A DNA stretch of 64,000 nucleotides, taken from the NCBI GenBank assembly GCA_040367435.1, contig BAABWY010000005.1, positions 62,001-126,000 on the forward strand, read 5' to 3'. The stretch comes from Hyphomicrobiales bacterium 4NK60-0047b (GTDB taxonomy: Bacteria > Pseudomonadota > Alphaproteobacteria > Rhizobiales > HXMU1428-3). Positions 18,831-28,162 of the stretch are shown one piece after another. Position 1 is the stretch's first letter, and each line of letters starts with the position of its first letter. Under the pieces are notes generated by a model that was not told the origin of the DNA, ran no database searches, and was given only the letters and a program-made list of their open reading frames with translations. Position numbers and translations under genes: made by a program.

Positions 18831-20144
18831 ATGATAAAATCTCTTTCTGGCCTGAACTCTAAAAATCTTACCGGCACTGTTCAAGTGCCTGGCGATAAAT
18901 CAATCTCACATCGTGCTGTCATCTTTGGCGCGCTCTCAACTGGTGAGACGGAAATTCATGGCCTCTTAGAAGCAGAAGATGTTCTTGCCACTGCACAAGC
19001 CGTTGGCAATATGGGAGCCACAGTTCAACATAAGGGGTCTGGGCATTGGATTATTCGCGGTCTTGGTGTTGGTGGGTTTCAAGCGCCTAGCGTTCCGCTT
19101 GACTTTGGTAACTCTGGAACTGCAGCCAGGTTAATGATGGGCGTGATCGCTGGTCATAATTTTGAAGCCAAGTTTGTTGGCGATGAGAGTTTATCGCGGC
19201 GACCAATGGCACGCGTGCTCGACCCATTGCATGAAATGGGACTTAACTGGCACGAACAATTTGACCATTTACCGCTCACTCTTCATGGGCCAGAGCGTTT
19301 GATGCCGATTGAATATAAATTACCGGTGCCTTCAGCGCAGGTGAAATCTGCCATTCTGATAGCCGGGTTATTTGCCCCGGGCGTGACTACCGTTTTTGAA
19401 ACAGAAGCTACACGCGACCATACTGAGCGGATGCTTGGATATTTTGGCGCTGAAGTATCTGTCGAAGAAAAAGAAGGTGGGCGTTTAATATCAGTGAAAG
19501 GTGACGCAGAGATGAACGGTGCGCCAGTTACTGTACCAGGTGACCCGAGCTCAGCGGCCTTTTTAACGGCAGCGGCTCTTGTTTGCCCTGGGTCTGATAT
19601 CACCATTAAAGGTGTTCTGGTGAACCCAACACGAATTGGTTTCTACAAAACCTTATTAGAAATGGGTGCTGATATTGTTTTTGAGAATGAGCGCACAGAA
19701 AGCGGCGAGCCGATTGCTGATATCCGCGTGAAACATAGCCAACTTAGCGGCGTTGATGTGCCAGCTGACCGCGCTCCTTCTATGATTGATGAATATCCGA
19801 TGCTTGCTTGTCTCTCCGGTTTTGCTACTGGGACAACTCGTATGCGCGGCCTGAATGAACTCCGCGTAAAAGAAAGTGACCGTTTAGCGGCGACACAAGC
19901 CGGCCTTAAGATGGTCTCTGTTTCTTCTGAAATTGAAGGAGATGACCTGATTGTGCATGGGAATGGTAAAGTAACCGGCGGTGGCTTTATTAAAACTCAC
20001 CTTGATCATCGGATTGCCATGAGCTTCCTTGTGATGAGTTTGGCGGCCCAAGACCCAATTGTTGTTGATGACACGCGGATGATTGCAACGAGTTTCCCGA
20101 GTTTTATTGGCTTGATGGAAAGCTTGGGAGCGAGATTTAAGTAG
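18831..20144 (+). CDS. aroA: 3-phosphoshikimate 1-carboxyvinyltransferase (EPSP synthase)
   Basis: 437 residues from the ATG at 18831. The frame is open back to 18645, but that part is not family-like. It joins PEP to shikimate-3-phosphate in aromatic amino acid synthesis. Motifs: VPGDKSISHRAVIFGALSTG at the N-terminus, LDFGNSGTAARLMMGV, DESLSRRPMARV, SAQVKSAILIAGL, NELRVKESDRLAA and DHRIAMSFLVM. The ribosome site is poor. The order aroA-cmk-rpsA is conserved, but here a family B repeat separates aroA from cmk. Confidence 0.95.
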   Translation: MIKSLSGLNSKNLTGTVQVPGDKSISHRAVIFGALSTGETEIHGLLEAEDVLATAQAVGNMGATVQHKGSGHWIIRGLGVGGFQAPSVPLDFGNSGTAARLMMGVIAGHNFEAKFVGDESLSRRPMARVLDPLHEMGLNWHEQFDHLPLTLHGPERLMPIEYKLPVPSAQVKSAILIAGLFAPGVTTVFETEATRDHTERMLGYFGAEVSVEEKEGGRLISVKGDAEMNGAPVTVPGDPSSAAFLTAAALVCPGSDITIKGVLVNPTRIGFYKTLLEMGADIVFENERTESGEPIADIRVKHSQLSGVDVPADRAPSMIDEYPMLACLSGFATGTTRMRGLNELRVKESDRLAATQAGLKMVSVSSEIEGDDLIVHGNGKVTGGGFIKTHLDHRIAMSFLVMSLAAQDPIVVDDTRMIATSFPSFIGLMESLGARFK

Positions 20145-20153
20145 GGGATTTTT

Positions 20154-20317
20154 CTCTCACGGGCTATTCCGCTGCTTCGCGGCGGGCACTCCGAGGGGGC
20201 GACTCATTTTACGATCAACTTATCCGTACTCGCTACGCTCCGTTCGGGCTGATCTTGTGCGCCGAACGCCTCTGGCATCATATCCCCAGCCCGAGAAGGT
20301 CTGGGCTCCTTCTTCGG
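20154..20317 (+). repeat. Family B hairpin module
   Basis: CTCTCACGGGCTATT, hairpin CCGC/GCGG, then CCGAGGGGGCG, the long GATCA..TGATC hairpin segment with the core TATCCGTACTCGCTACG, ACGCCTCTGGC, and CCAG.CC/GG.CTGG before CTCCTTCTTCGG. It lies between aroA and cmk, transcribed with them if they form one unit. Confidence 0.85.
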
Positions 20318-20405
20318 TTTGCTAGTTTTGTGTTGTTAATACTGCCTCCCTCCACTATTAAACTTTATCCAATTCATTTAGATTGTGCTCAAATGGAGAC
20401 TTCAG

Positions 20406-21053
20406 TTGACTAAACAAACAATCACCATAGCTGTTGATGGGCCTGCTGCTTCTGGTAAGGGGACGCTGTCTCGCAGGCTTGCCAGGCATTTTGGGTTGAA
20501 CTATTTGGATACGGGATCGTTATATCGAGCTGTGGCATTGATTGCTCTTAATGACAACATTCCTCTTGATGATGAAACGGCCCTTTCGAAAGTGGCTTCC
20601 TCATTGTCTGATGATGTTTTATCTGACCCTCGTCTTAGAGACCCCGGAGTTGGAGAAGCTGCTTCAAAAATCGCCAGTTTAATTCCCGTTCGTGAAACTC
20701 TTCTTCGTTATCAACGCGACAGAGCTGAAACGGCACCTGGTGCCGTGCTAGATGGCCGTGATATTGGCACTGTTGTTTGCCCAAATGCTGATGTTAAATT
20801 GTTTGTTACGGCGAGTTCTGAAGTTCGCGCAGAGCGACGTTACAAAGAGCTACTTTCAAAAGGGCAGGATGTTACCTACGACGATATTTTCGCTGAAATA
20901 GAACGTAGAGACGCCAGAGATAGCTCTAGAAGTGCCGCTCCCTTGATAAAAGCTGCAGATGCGCACTTGCTAGATACGACAAATTTAGATATAGAAAAAG
21001 CCTTAGACGCTGCTGTTTATCTGGTTGATCAAGCAATAAAACCTGAGATCTAA
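20406..21053 (+). CDS. cmk: Cytidylate kinase
   Basis: 215 residues from a TTG at 20406, which has GGAGA 6 bases upstream; the GTG at 20385 has no such site. It phosphorylates CMP/dCMP. P-loop VDGPAASGKGTLSRRLA, then YLDTGSLYRAVAL (substrate site), VLDGRDIGTVVCPNADVKLF and ERRDARDSSRSAAPL, all cmk signatures. Placed before rpsA as in most proteobacteria. Confidence 0.94.
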   Translation: MTKQTITIAVDGPAASGKGTLSRRLARHFGLNYLDTGSLYRAVALIALNDNIPLDDETALSKVASSLSDDVLSDPRLRDPGVGEAASKIASLIPVRETLLRYQRDRAETAPGAVLDGRDIGTVVCPNADVKLFVTASSEVRAERRYKELLSKGQDVTYDDIFAEIERRDARDSSRSAAPLIKAADAHLLDTTNLDIEKALDAAVYLVDQAIKPEI

Positions 21054-21374
21054 GCTAAAACACTAAAGTTTTTTAGTTTCTATTTCGGAAGTGCGGTTTA
21101 AAAACACACCATAACTACTTGTTTTTAATAACTATTGCTTATCCACCTTGTTCACAGCAGATTAATTTTAACTTTAACCTGGCTGAATTTATTAGGTCTA
21201 TTTCGCACAAAGCGTTTTGGCTTGCATCGCTTAAAAAGCGGTTAGATTTTTTCTGTAAAATGCGTTTTCTCAAGAAAATGAAGAAAATTTCTTATTTCAC
21301 TTGAATATTTTGGTGATGCAAAACACCTTTTTGACCTTCAGTTTTAGCCAATTGATCGTAAGAGACATTAATTT
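21054..21374. other. Spacer and probable rpsA leader
   Basis: 320 bases without a gene. A weak hairpin ACTAAA/TTTAGT with T-run at 21063-21078 could end the cmk transcript. The rest is AT-rich and likely holds the rpsA promoter; a 61-codon frame (21119-21304) has no coding character. Confidence 0.45.
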
Positions 21375-23120
21375 ATGACATCAACTCAAGAAATTGAGAT
21401 TTCGCAAACCCCTTCTACGGAAGATTTTGCCCAACTCCTCGAAGAATCATTTGTAACTTCCTCAATGGAAGAAGGCAGTGTTGTTAAAGGCAAAGTTGTT
21501 GCCTTTGAAAAAGACCTCGCCGTTATCGATGTAGGCCTTAAAACTGAAGGCCGCGTTCCTTTAAAAGAATTTTCTATGGCAGGACAACCTGCTGGCCTAG
21601 AAATTGGCGATGAAGTAGAAGTTTACCTTGAGCGCGTTGAAAATGCGCTTGGTGATGCTGTACTTTCTCGTGAAAAAGCCCGCCGCGAAGAAAGCTGGAT
21701 CCGCCTCGAAGAGAAGTTCGAAGCACAAGAAAAAGTTGAAGGCGTTATCTTTAACAAAGTTAAAGGTGGCTTTACTGTTGACCTGGATGGCGCAATTGCG
21801 TTCCTACCTGGTTCACAAGTTGATATTCGCCCTGTGCGCGACATCGGCCCTTTAATGAATGTGAAACAACCGTTCCAAATCCTGAAAATGGACAAACGCC
21901 GTGGCAACATTGTTGTTTCTCGTCGTTCTGTATTGGAAGAGTCTCGTGCTGAACAGCGTACAGAGATCGTTTCTCAACTTGCTGAAGGCCAAACAACTGA
22001 AGGTGTTGTTAAAAACATCACTGACTACGGTGCCTTTATCGACCTTGGCGGCATTGACGGCCTATTGCACGTTACAGACATGGCATGGCGCCGTGTTAAC
22101 CACCCAAGTGAAATTGTGAATGTTGGCGACGCGATTAAAGTTCAAATCGTTCGCATCAATCCAGATACACAACGTATCTCACTTGGCATGAAACAACTTG
22201 AGAGCGATCCTTGGTCATTAGTAAATGACAAATACCCACTTGAAGCTGTAGTAAAAGGTACTGTGACGAACATTGCCGATTATGGTGCATTTGTTGAACT
22301 TGAGCCTGGTGTTGAAGGTTTGATCCACGTTTCTGAAATGAGCTGGACTAAAAAGAACATTCACCCTGGTAAAATTGTTGCTTCTAGCCAAGAAGTTGAA
22401 GTTAAAGTTCTTGAAGTTGATCCTAACAAACGCCGTATTTCACTTGGTCTTAAACAAGTTCAAGACAACCCATGGGATAGCTTTGCTGAGAAATTCCCTA
22501 AAGGTGCTGAAATTGAAGGCGCTGTTCGTAACATCACAGAATTTGGCCTGTTCATTGGTCTTGATGGCGATGTTGACGGCATGGTTCACCTTTCAGATCT
22601 TGATTGGGATCGCTCTGGTGATGAAGCTGTTCAGGATTATAAGAAGGGCGATGTTGTTAAAGCTGTTGTTCTTGAAGTTGATCCAGATAAAGAGCGCATC
22701 AGCCTTGGCATCAAACAACTTTCAGATGATCCGTTTGAATCAGTTGCTACATTCAAACGTGGCCAGCGGGTTACTGTTGAAGTTCTTGCAATCACAGATG
22801 GCGGCATCGAAGTGAAGGTTGGGGACAGCGATGTTTCTGCATTCATCAAGCGCGCTGACCTTTCTCGTGATCGCGGCGAACAACGCCCAGAGCGTTTCCA
22901 AGTTGGTGAATCAATGGATGCAGCCGTATTACAACTTGATAAATCAGGCCGTAAGATGAACCTTTCTATTAAAGCTCTTGAGATTGCTGAAGAGAAAGAA
23001 GCTGTGGCTCAATATGGTTCAACAGATTCAGGCGCGTCACTTGGTGATATCCTAGGTGCTGCTCTTGGTAGCAAATCAGATGATGAAGAAGAAGGCGAAG
23101 CAGAAAAACCTGCTGAATAA
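21375..23120 (+). CDS. rpsA: 30S ribosomal protein S1
   Basis: 581 residues with six S1 (OB-fold) domains. The repeats are visible as GSVVKGKVVAFEKDLAVIDV, then EGVIFNKVKGGFTVDLDG, EGVVKNITDYGAFIDLGGID, KGTVTNIADYGAFVELEPGV, EGAVRNITEFGLFIGLDGDV and VTVEVLAITDGGIEVKVGD, at intervals of about 85 residues. It helps mRNA bind to the 30S subunit. The tail is acidic. Start ATG at 21375 with AAGAGA upstream. Base composition is regular, as for a highly expressed gene. Confidence 0.96.
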   Translation: MTSTQEIEISQTPSTEDFAQLLEESFVTSSMEEGSVVKGKVVAFEKDLAVIDVGLKTEGRVPLKEFSMAGQPAGLEIGDEVEVYLERVENALGDAVLSREKARREESWIRLEEKFEAQEKVEGVIFNKVKGGFTVDLDGAIAFLPGSQVDIRPVRDIGPLMNVKQPFQILKMDKRRGNIVVSRRSVLEESRAEQRTEIVSQLAEGQTTEGVVKNITDYGAFIDLGGIDGLLHVTDMAWRRVNHPSEIVNVGDAIKVQIVRINPDTQRISLGMKQLESDPWSLVNDKYPLEAVVKGTVTNIADYGAFVELEPGVEGLIHVSEMSWTKKNIHPGKIVASSQEVEVKVLEVDPNKRRISLGLKQVQDNPWDSFAEKFPKGAEIEGAVRNITEFGLFIGLDGDVDGMVHLSDLDWDRSGDEAVQDYKKGDVVKAVVLEVDPDKERISLGIKQLSDDPFESVATFKRGQRVTVEVLAITDGGIEVKVGDSDVSAFIKRADLSRDRGEQRPERFQVGESMDAAVLQLDKSGRKMNLSIKALEIAEEKEAVAQYGSTDSGASLGDILGAALGSKSDDEEEGEAEKPAE

Positions 23121-23142
23121 TTTTTTCTCATCACTTAAAATT

Positions 23143-23179
23143 AAAAGCGCTGCCACTTACAAAGTGGTAGCGCTTTTTT
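23143..23179 (+). terminator. rpsA terminator
   Basis: AAAAGCGCT.CCACTT, loop, AAGTGG.AGCGCTTTTTT with a single G-T mismatch, then a T-run. A family B/A repeat follows directly. Confidence 0.9.
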
Positions 23180-23360
23180 GTGGCGCTTCAGTTACCCACT
23201 AGCAGCCGCGCTGCTGAAGCGACAGGCCCTCTGCTGGGCGGCGCATTTTATGCGATCAGTTTTATCTGTACTCGCTTCGCTCCATTCATACTGATCTTGC
23301 GCCGGGCAGCTTGCGCTGCCATGTCCCTCAGCCCGAAAAGGGCTGAGCTTCTTCTTCGGA
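23180..23360 (+). repeat. Composite family A + family B repeat
   Basis: The A part is extended here: outer arms CGCTTCAG (23184-23191) and CTGAAGCG (23214-23221) pair over 8 bp. The B part has GATCAGT/ACTGATC (23254/23289 area), GGCAGC TTGC GCTGCC at 23304-23319 and CAGCCC GAAAA GGGCTG at 23329-23345. The last two stems differ in sequence from the other B copies but still pair. The remaining 23361-23628 shows no gene and probably holds the sppA promoter. Confidence 0.87.
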
Positions 23361-23628
23361 ATATATGAGATTACATTCGAATTCTAAGCTCTGTTGCAGA
23401 AGAATAGCGATACTAGGTGAGAATAACTTTCGTCCTACATTTTCCCAGTCGACCGATATTAGGTTTTATTCTTAATATCTTCTTCGTCTCTCCATTTGGG
23501 TAACATTCTTCATTTTAAAGTCATTTTTTACTAATATTATTAGGTAGTTGTTGCACCCCGGGATGAAATTGCCTTACTATGAGCAACGAATTAAAACGCA
23601 TTCAATCAATTAAGAAAGTACCGCGTGC

Positions 23629-24591
23629 ATGTCTGAACAGCCTGAATTTATCCTTGATAGACGTAAGCTAAAAAAGAAACTGTTCTTGTGGCGTTTTATG
23701 GCCATTGCTGTTGCACTTGTTGGACTGTTTAGTCTTATCACGCTGAATAAGAACTTTGCCGCTAACCTTGGTATGGCTGACCAAATTGCTCGTATTGAAA
23801 TCTCTGGGGTCATTCTTGAGGATAAAGCCAGGGCTGATATGCTAAAGAAAATGGCCGCTGATAAGTCAGTTAAGGCTCTCATTGTCAAATTTAATAGCCC
23901 AGGCGGCACCACGACCGGGGGGGAGGCTCTTTATGAAGAGCTGAGCCGCATTGCTAAGGATCGCCCTGTTGTTGCGTTATTTGGCACCATGGCAACGTCA
24001 GCGGCTTATATGTCTGGTGTGGCAGCTGAGCATATCATTGCACGCAGTAACAGCATAACTGGCTCTGTTGGTGTGATTATGCAATGGGCTGAGGTTTCCT
24101 CAATGATGGATAAGCTTGGTGTTAAAATGAACGAGATGAAAAGCGGTAATCTCAAAGCTGTGCCATCCCCTTTTCAACCACTTGATGAATTTGGTCGCTC
24201 TTCAACGCAAGATATGATCTCTGAGAGCCATAAATGGTTTGTTGATTTGGTCGTAAAGCGCCGGAAAATCCAACCTTCTCAAATTCCGGGATTTATGGAG
24301 GGAAGCATTTATTCAGGCCGACAAGCTTTAAAATATGGCTTAATCGATGAAATTGGCAGTGAAGAACAAGCTTTGAACTGGCTTTCTAAAGCTAAGAAAA
24401 TACCTAATTATCTACCAATTATTGATTGGAACCAAGAAACACACCAATCTGGTGGAGTTTTAGGGCGTGCAAGTCTTTATCTTGCAGGGCTTTTCGGCTT
24501 AGATCTAAAGCCTTATTTACAAAATATGTCACAGAACGGTTTAATTAGCGCTCGTCATTCAGGTAAGTTAATTTCGAAATGGAACCCCTGA
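23629..24591 (+). CDS. sppA: Signal peptide peptidase SppA (S49 family)
   Basis: 320 residues. One N-terminal membrane helix (WRFMAIAVALVGLFSLITL, about 23-42). The protease domain contains FNSPGGTTTGGEALYEEL, the nucleophile serine in GTMATSAAYMSGVAAEHI, SITGSVGVIM and the catalytic lysine in EMKSGNLKAVPSPF. It cleaves leftover signal peptides in the membrane. Short, single-domain form as usual in alphaproteobacteria. ihfB follows after 40 bases, as in rhizobia. Confidence 0.92.
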   Translation: MSEQPEFILDRRKLKKKLFLWRFMAIAVALVGLFSLITLNKNFAANLGMADQIARIEISGVILEDKARADMLKKMAADKSVKALIVKFNSPGGTTTGGEALYEELSRIAKDRPVVALFGTMATSAAYMSGVAAEHIIARSNSITGSVGVIMQWAEVSSMMDKLGVKMNEMKSGNLKAVPSPFQPLDEFGRSSTQDMISESHKWFVDLVVKRRKIQPSQIPGFMEGSIYSGRQALKYGLIDEIGSEEQALNWLSKAKKIPNYLPIIDWNQETHQSGGVLGRASLYLAGLFGLDLKPYLQNMSQNGLISARHSGKLISKWNP

Positions 24592-24631
24592 TTAAAGTTT
24601 GCTAAGGTAAAAATACTTAAGGATTAAAATA

Positions 24632-24937
24632 ATGACGGGGCACCTGATGATAAAGTCTGAACTTATTCAAAAAATTGCTGCTGCTAATCCACATTTGTTT
24701 CATCGCGACGTTGATAAAATTGTCAATGTCATTTTCGATGAGATTATAACTGCGCTCGAAAATGGCGGGCGTGTTGAACTTAGAGGATTTGGCGCTTTTA
24801 CTGTCAAACATCGGCCAGCTAGAAAAGGTCGGAATCCGCGTACTGGTAAACCAGTGAGCGTTGAAGAAAAGTTTGTTCCCTTTTTCAAAACAGGCAAAGA
24901 ACTGCGTGAAAGACTAAATGCCGAATATGACGGCTAA
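24632..24937 (+). CDS. ihfB: Integration host factor beta subunit
   Basis: 101 residues. Core sequence [59 protein letters not shown], typical of IHF-beta with the DNA-intercalating Pro in NPRTG. It bends DNA as a heterodimer with IHF-alpha. The start at 24632 has AAGG nine bases upstream and adds five residues (MTGHL) to the common start MIKSEL at 24647; either is possible. Confidence 0.93.
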   Translation: MTGHLMIKSELIQKIAAANPHLFHRDVDKIVNVIFDEIITALENGGRVELRGFGAFTVKHRPARKGRNPRTGKPVSVEEKFVPFFKTGKELRERLNAEYDG

Positions 24938-24983
24938 GTTTTTTGCTTTTTTGTGATGTATTGAAAAACTTGGAGTGCTGCTA

Positions 24984-25466
24984 ATGCACCAACCTTTGTT
25001 GCACCAATTGGCGCAAGTGAATGTTGCGCGTCTAAAATATCCTATTGATGATCCACGTGTTGCAGGTTTTGTTAAAAACATCGAGAAAGTCAATTCTGTA
25101 GCAGATCGATCTGAAGGGTTTGTTTGGCGTCTACAGGATGACGGCAATCATGCGCTTGACGTTGTCTTTGAAGACGATAATCCCATGCTAATTGTCAATA
25201 TGAGTGTTTGGGAAACACCTGAACATTTAGAAAAATTTGTTTGGCAAACGGTTCATAAGCAAGTTTACAAAAAGAAAAATGAATGGTTTGAAGCTCTAGG
25301 TAAGATGCATTTGGCATTATGGTGGGTTAAAATTGGCCATCAGCCTAGTATTGAAGAGGCTAAGGACCGGCTAAAACATTTGAACGAATATGGCTCAAGC
25401 GACACTGCTTTTGGCTGGGATTATTTGCCCAATGTGAAACTTTGGCAAAAAGAACACTGTGCTTAA
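24984..25466 (+). CDS. DUF3291-domain protein
   Basis: 160 residues. HQLAQVNVARLKYPIDDPRV, AGFVKNIEKVNSVADRSEGF, VWRLQDDGNHALD, MSVWETPEHLEKFVW, KMHLALWWVKIGHQPS are characteristic of DUF3291, a dimeric alpha/beta-barrel-like fold related to small monooxygenases; function not established. ATG at 24984 follows TTGGAG at good spacing; a GTG at 24975 overlaps that site. It lies 46 bases after ihfB. Confidence 0.85.
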   Translation: MHQPLLHQLAQVNVARLKYPIDDPRVAGFVKNIEKVNSVADRSEGFVWRLQDDGNHALDVVFEDDNPMLIVNMSVWETPEHLEKFVWQTVHKQVYKKKNEWFEALGKMHLALWWVKIGHQPSIEEAKDRLKHLNEYGSSDTAFGWDYLPNVKLWQKEHCA

Positions 25467-25591
25467 GTGGAATTCTCTTTAAAATAAGGTTAGCTCTACT
25501 ATAAAAAGTAAGACACTCCCTGTTTGTTTTATCTTTTAAATTTGCTAGAGATATATCTAACATTTTGATTTTTTAAATTGAGGTTTTTTTC

Positions 25592-25930
25592 GTGCTCAAG
25601 AAACTCTTTAATCTGCTCATTTTCATTCCATTGGCAGTCGTTATCATTTCTATTGCTGTCGCAAACCGTCATATGGTTCGTCTTGCGCTTGATCCCATTT
25701 CACCAGAAACTCCCTTCCTTGCGATTGATGCACCTTTTTTTGCTTTTCTCTTTGGCGCCCTTTTAACAGGAGTTTTAATCGGCGGGTTTGCAGCTTGGTC
25801 AGGCCAAAGCAAATGGCGTAATGCTGCTAAATTACGCAGCCATGAAGCTCAAGAGTGGCGCAAAGAAGCTGAACGGCTAAGCCGAGAGCTTGCGACGAAT
25901 GCGCCATCAGCTTTACCTGCTCCAAAATAG
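25592..25930 (+). CDS. LapA-domain (DUF1049) membrane protein
   Basis: 112 residues, GTG start with GAGG upstream. Two membrane segments: LFNLLIFIPLAVVIISIAV (5-24) and FFAFLFGALLTGVLIGGFAA (48-70). A basic helical C-terminus follows (KWRNAAKLRSHEAQEWRKEA) and ends in the cytoplasm. This is the LapA layout; in enterobacteria LapA works with LapB on LPS assembly control, but no lapB is present here. ihfB-lapA-trpF order is common in rhizobia. Confidence 0.82.
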   Translation: MLKKLFNLLIFIPLAVVIISIAVANRHMVRLALDPISPETPFLAIDAPFFAFLFGALLTGVLIGGFAAWSGQSKWRNAAKLRSHEAQEWRKEAERLSRELATNAPSALPAPK

Positions 25931-25950
25931 AAGCTAGCTTTTTTCTTAGT

Positions 25951-26131
25951 GGCGCTTCAGTTGTCTTTTCTTTGCTTCAGATGCCCACCATGGCATCCGC
26001 ATTTTTGCTTCAGATGCCCACATAGCATCCGCATTTTTGCTTCAGATGCTCCACATAGCATCCGCAAAAGCAACCGTCGCGGCAACTGCTTTCTTAGTGG
26101 CGCTTCAGTTGCCCACCAGCAACCGCGCTTT
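25951..26131 (+). repeat. Family A hairpins: three inner copies nested inside an outer copy, plus one single
   Basis: Outer arm GTTG at about 25960 is followed by TCTTTTCTTTGCTTCA. Inner hairpins GATGC/GCATC follow at 25980, 26013 and 26045 with the spacer CGCATTTTTGCTTCA, then CGCAAAA and the outer partner GCAACC at 26070. A single GTTGC/GCAAC copy follows at 26108-26123. The block lies directly upstream of trpF and would be in its leader if transcription starts further left. Confidence 0.87.
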
Positions 26132-26190
26132 TAATTTTAATACAAAACCCAGCAACCAATTTGGTCAATGCGCGGCTTGAGGACATTCTT

Positions 26191-26847
26191 TTGCAAGTTA
26201 AAATTTGTGGCATTAAAGACAAAGATATTTTAAGCGCTGCTATTAAGGCTGGAGCTGATTTTTCTGGTTTGGTGTTTTTTCCAAAAAGCCCTCGGCATGT
26301 TAGCATTCCTCAAGCTAAAGAGCTGGCTGAGTTTGCTCGGCAGAACTCTGGCGAATTCTCCACCAAGGTAGTTGCTCTCGTTGTGAATGCGACAAATGAA
26401 GAGCTTGAGACTATCATAAAAGAGGTTAAGCCTGATTACCTTCAGCTACACGGCTCTGAGACAACTGAGCGTGCTCAAGAAATTTTTGAGCTTTTCCAGA
26501 CGCCTCTTATTAAAGCCATTGGGGTTTCTAATTCTGCAGACGCAGCTTTAGCTGATCATTATACAGAAGCTGAAATTATTCTCTTTGATGCGAAAGCAGA
26601 CCCGAAACTTACCAGTTTGCCTGGTGGAAATGGAATTCCATTTGACTGGACCGCGTTAAAGGGCCAAAAAGAAACTCGAAATTTTATGTTATCAGGTGGG
26701 TTAACTGCTGAAAATGTTTCAGAAGCGATCCATTTAACTGGTGCATCTATTGTTGATGTTTCATCTGGTGTTGAGACGTCTCCCGGTGTTAAAGATGAAG
26801 CCTTAATTGAAGCTTTTATTCAGTTCGCTAAACAGACAGACAGCTAA
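26191..26847 (+). CDS. trpF: Phosphoribosylanthranilate isomerase
   Basis: 219 residues from TTG at 26191, supported by GAGGAC eight bases upstream; the frame runs back to 26161 without a comparable site. TIM-barrel enzyme of tryptophan synthesis. Motifs: VKICGIKD (catalytic Cys), GADFSGLVFFPKSPRHVSI, VVALVVNAT, YLQLHGSET, LFDAKAD (catalytic Asp), LSGGLTAENV and VDVSSGVETSPGVKD. First of trpF-trpB-trpA. Confidence 0.94.
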   Translation: MQVKICGIKDKDILSAAIKAGADFSGLVFFPKSPRHVSIPQAKELAEFARQNSGEFSTKVVALVVNATNEELETIIKEVKPDYLQLHGSETTERAQEIFELFQTPLIKAIGVSNSADAALADHYTEAEIILFDAKADPKLTSLPGGNGIPFDWTALKGQKETRNFMLSGGLTAENVSEAIHLTGASIVDVSSGVETSPGVKDEALIEAFIQFAKQTDS

Positions 26848-26920
26848 ACGATTTCGTGATTAGAGCTACGTAAAGTGTGGCTTGGTACAAAAATAAAATT
26901 ATAAGAAGGATTTCAGTCCT

Positions 26921-28144
26921 ATGACACAAGTAGATAATATAACAAACAGTTTGATGAATGGCCCTGATGACAAGGGACATTTCGGACTTTTTGGTGGTCG
27001 CTTCGTGGCTGAGACCTTGATGCCGCTCATTCTTGACCTTGAGAAATCTTACGATGAAGCAAAAGCTGACCCAGAGTTTCAAAAAGAGCTTGATTATCTT
27101 TTGAAATATTATGCTGGGCGCCCCAGTGTGCTCTATCATGCGGAACGCTTAACTGAGCATTTGGGCGGTGCTAAAATTTATTTCAAGCGTGATGAATTAA
27201 ACCACACTGGCTCTCATAAGATTAACAATTGCCTGGGGCAAATCTTGCTTGCCAAACGCATGGGCAAAACACGCATTATTGCTGAAACTGGTGCTGGTCA
27301 ACACGGTGTAGCTGTTGCAACCGTTGCTGCTCGGTTTAACCTCCCGTGCACAGTCTTTATGGGAGCTATGGATGTTGAGCGGCAAAGTCCAAATGTATTT
27401 CGGATGAAAATGCTTGGTGCTGAAATTCGCCCCGTTACCGCTGGCCGCGGCACTTTAAAAGATGCGATGAATGAAGCCTTGCGTGATTGGGTGACCAATG
27501 TGGATGATACATTCTACATCATTGGCACTGCAGCTGGACCGCACCCTTACCCTCAATTAGTTCGTGACTTTCAATCAGTTATTGGCCGCGAGGTCCGTGA
27601 ACAGATGATGGAAGCTGAAGGCCGTTTGCCGGATAGCCTCGTGGCTTGTATTGGCGGCGGTTCGAATGCGATTGGCCTTTTCCATCCTTTCCTTGATGAC
27701 AAAGATGTAGATATTTACGGCGTTGAAGCTGCAGGTCGTGGGCTTGATGGGCCTGACCACGCAGCTTCGCTTAATGGTGGTCAGCCTGGTGTTTTGCATG
27801 GTAACCGCACTTATTTACTGCAAGATGATGATGGACAAATTTTAGAGGGACACTCGATTTCGGCTGGACTGGATTATCCAGGCATTGGGCCGGAACATTC
27901 TTGGCTGAAAGATATTGGCCGAGTTAATTATGTGTCAGCCACTGACAAAGAAGCACTCGACGGTTTTCAGATGTGCTCAAAATTAGAAGGCATTATCCCT
28001 GCGCTTGAACCCTCACACGCCCTTGGCTTTGTAAAGAAACTGGCGCCGACTTTGCCAAAGGACCATTTGCTTGTGATGAACCTGTGTGGCCGGGGTGATA
28101 AGGATGTGTTTGCCGTCGCTGAGCATTTGGGTATGAATATATAA
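26921..28144 (+). CDS. trpB: Tryptophan synthase beta chain
   Basis: 407 residues. PLP lysine in [15 protein letters not shown], ammonia-tunnel and active-site region [18 protein letters not shown], glycine loop [32 protein letters not shown], and the C-terminal [11 protein letters not shown]. It makes Trp from indole and serine in an alpha2beta2 complex. Good AAGGA upstream. It is 73 bases after trpF and 18 before trpA. Confidence 0.97.
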   Translation: MTQVDNITNSLMNGPDDKGHFGLFGGRFVAETLMPLILDLEKSYDEAKADPEFQKELDYLLKYYAGRPSVLYHAERLTEHLGGAKIYFKRDELNHTGSHKINNCLGQILLAKRMGKTRIIAETGAGQHGVAVATVAARFNLPCTVFMGAMDVERQSPNVFRMKMLGAEIRPVTAGRGTLKDAMNEALRDWVTNVDDTFYIIGTAAGPHPYPQLVRDFQSVIGREVREQMMEAEGRLPDSLVACIGGGSNAIGLFHPFLDDKDVDIYGVEAAGRGLDGPDHAASLNGGQPGVLHGNRTYLLQDDDGQILEGHSISAGLDYPGIGPEHSWLKDIGRVNYVSATDKEALDGFQMCSKLEGIIPALEPSHALGFVKKLAPTLPKDHLLVMNLCGRGDKDVFAVAEHLGMNI

Positions 28145-28162
28145 AAGTTGAGACAATAAATT

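Noticed and set aside
21119-21304. 61-codon frame between cmk and rpsA
   Set aside because: No ribosome site, odd composition, in the expected promoter region of rpsA.
26848-26920. Trp attenuator in the trp genes
   Set aside because: No leader peptide with tandem Trp codons and no alternative hairpins before trpF or trpB.
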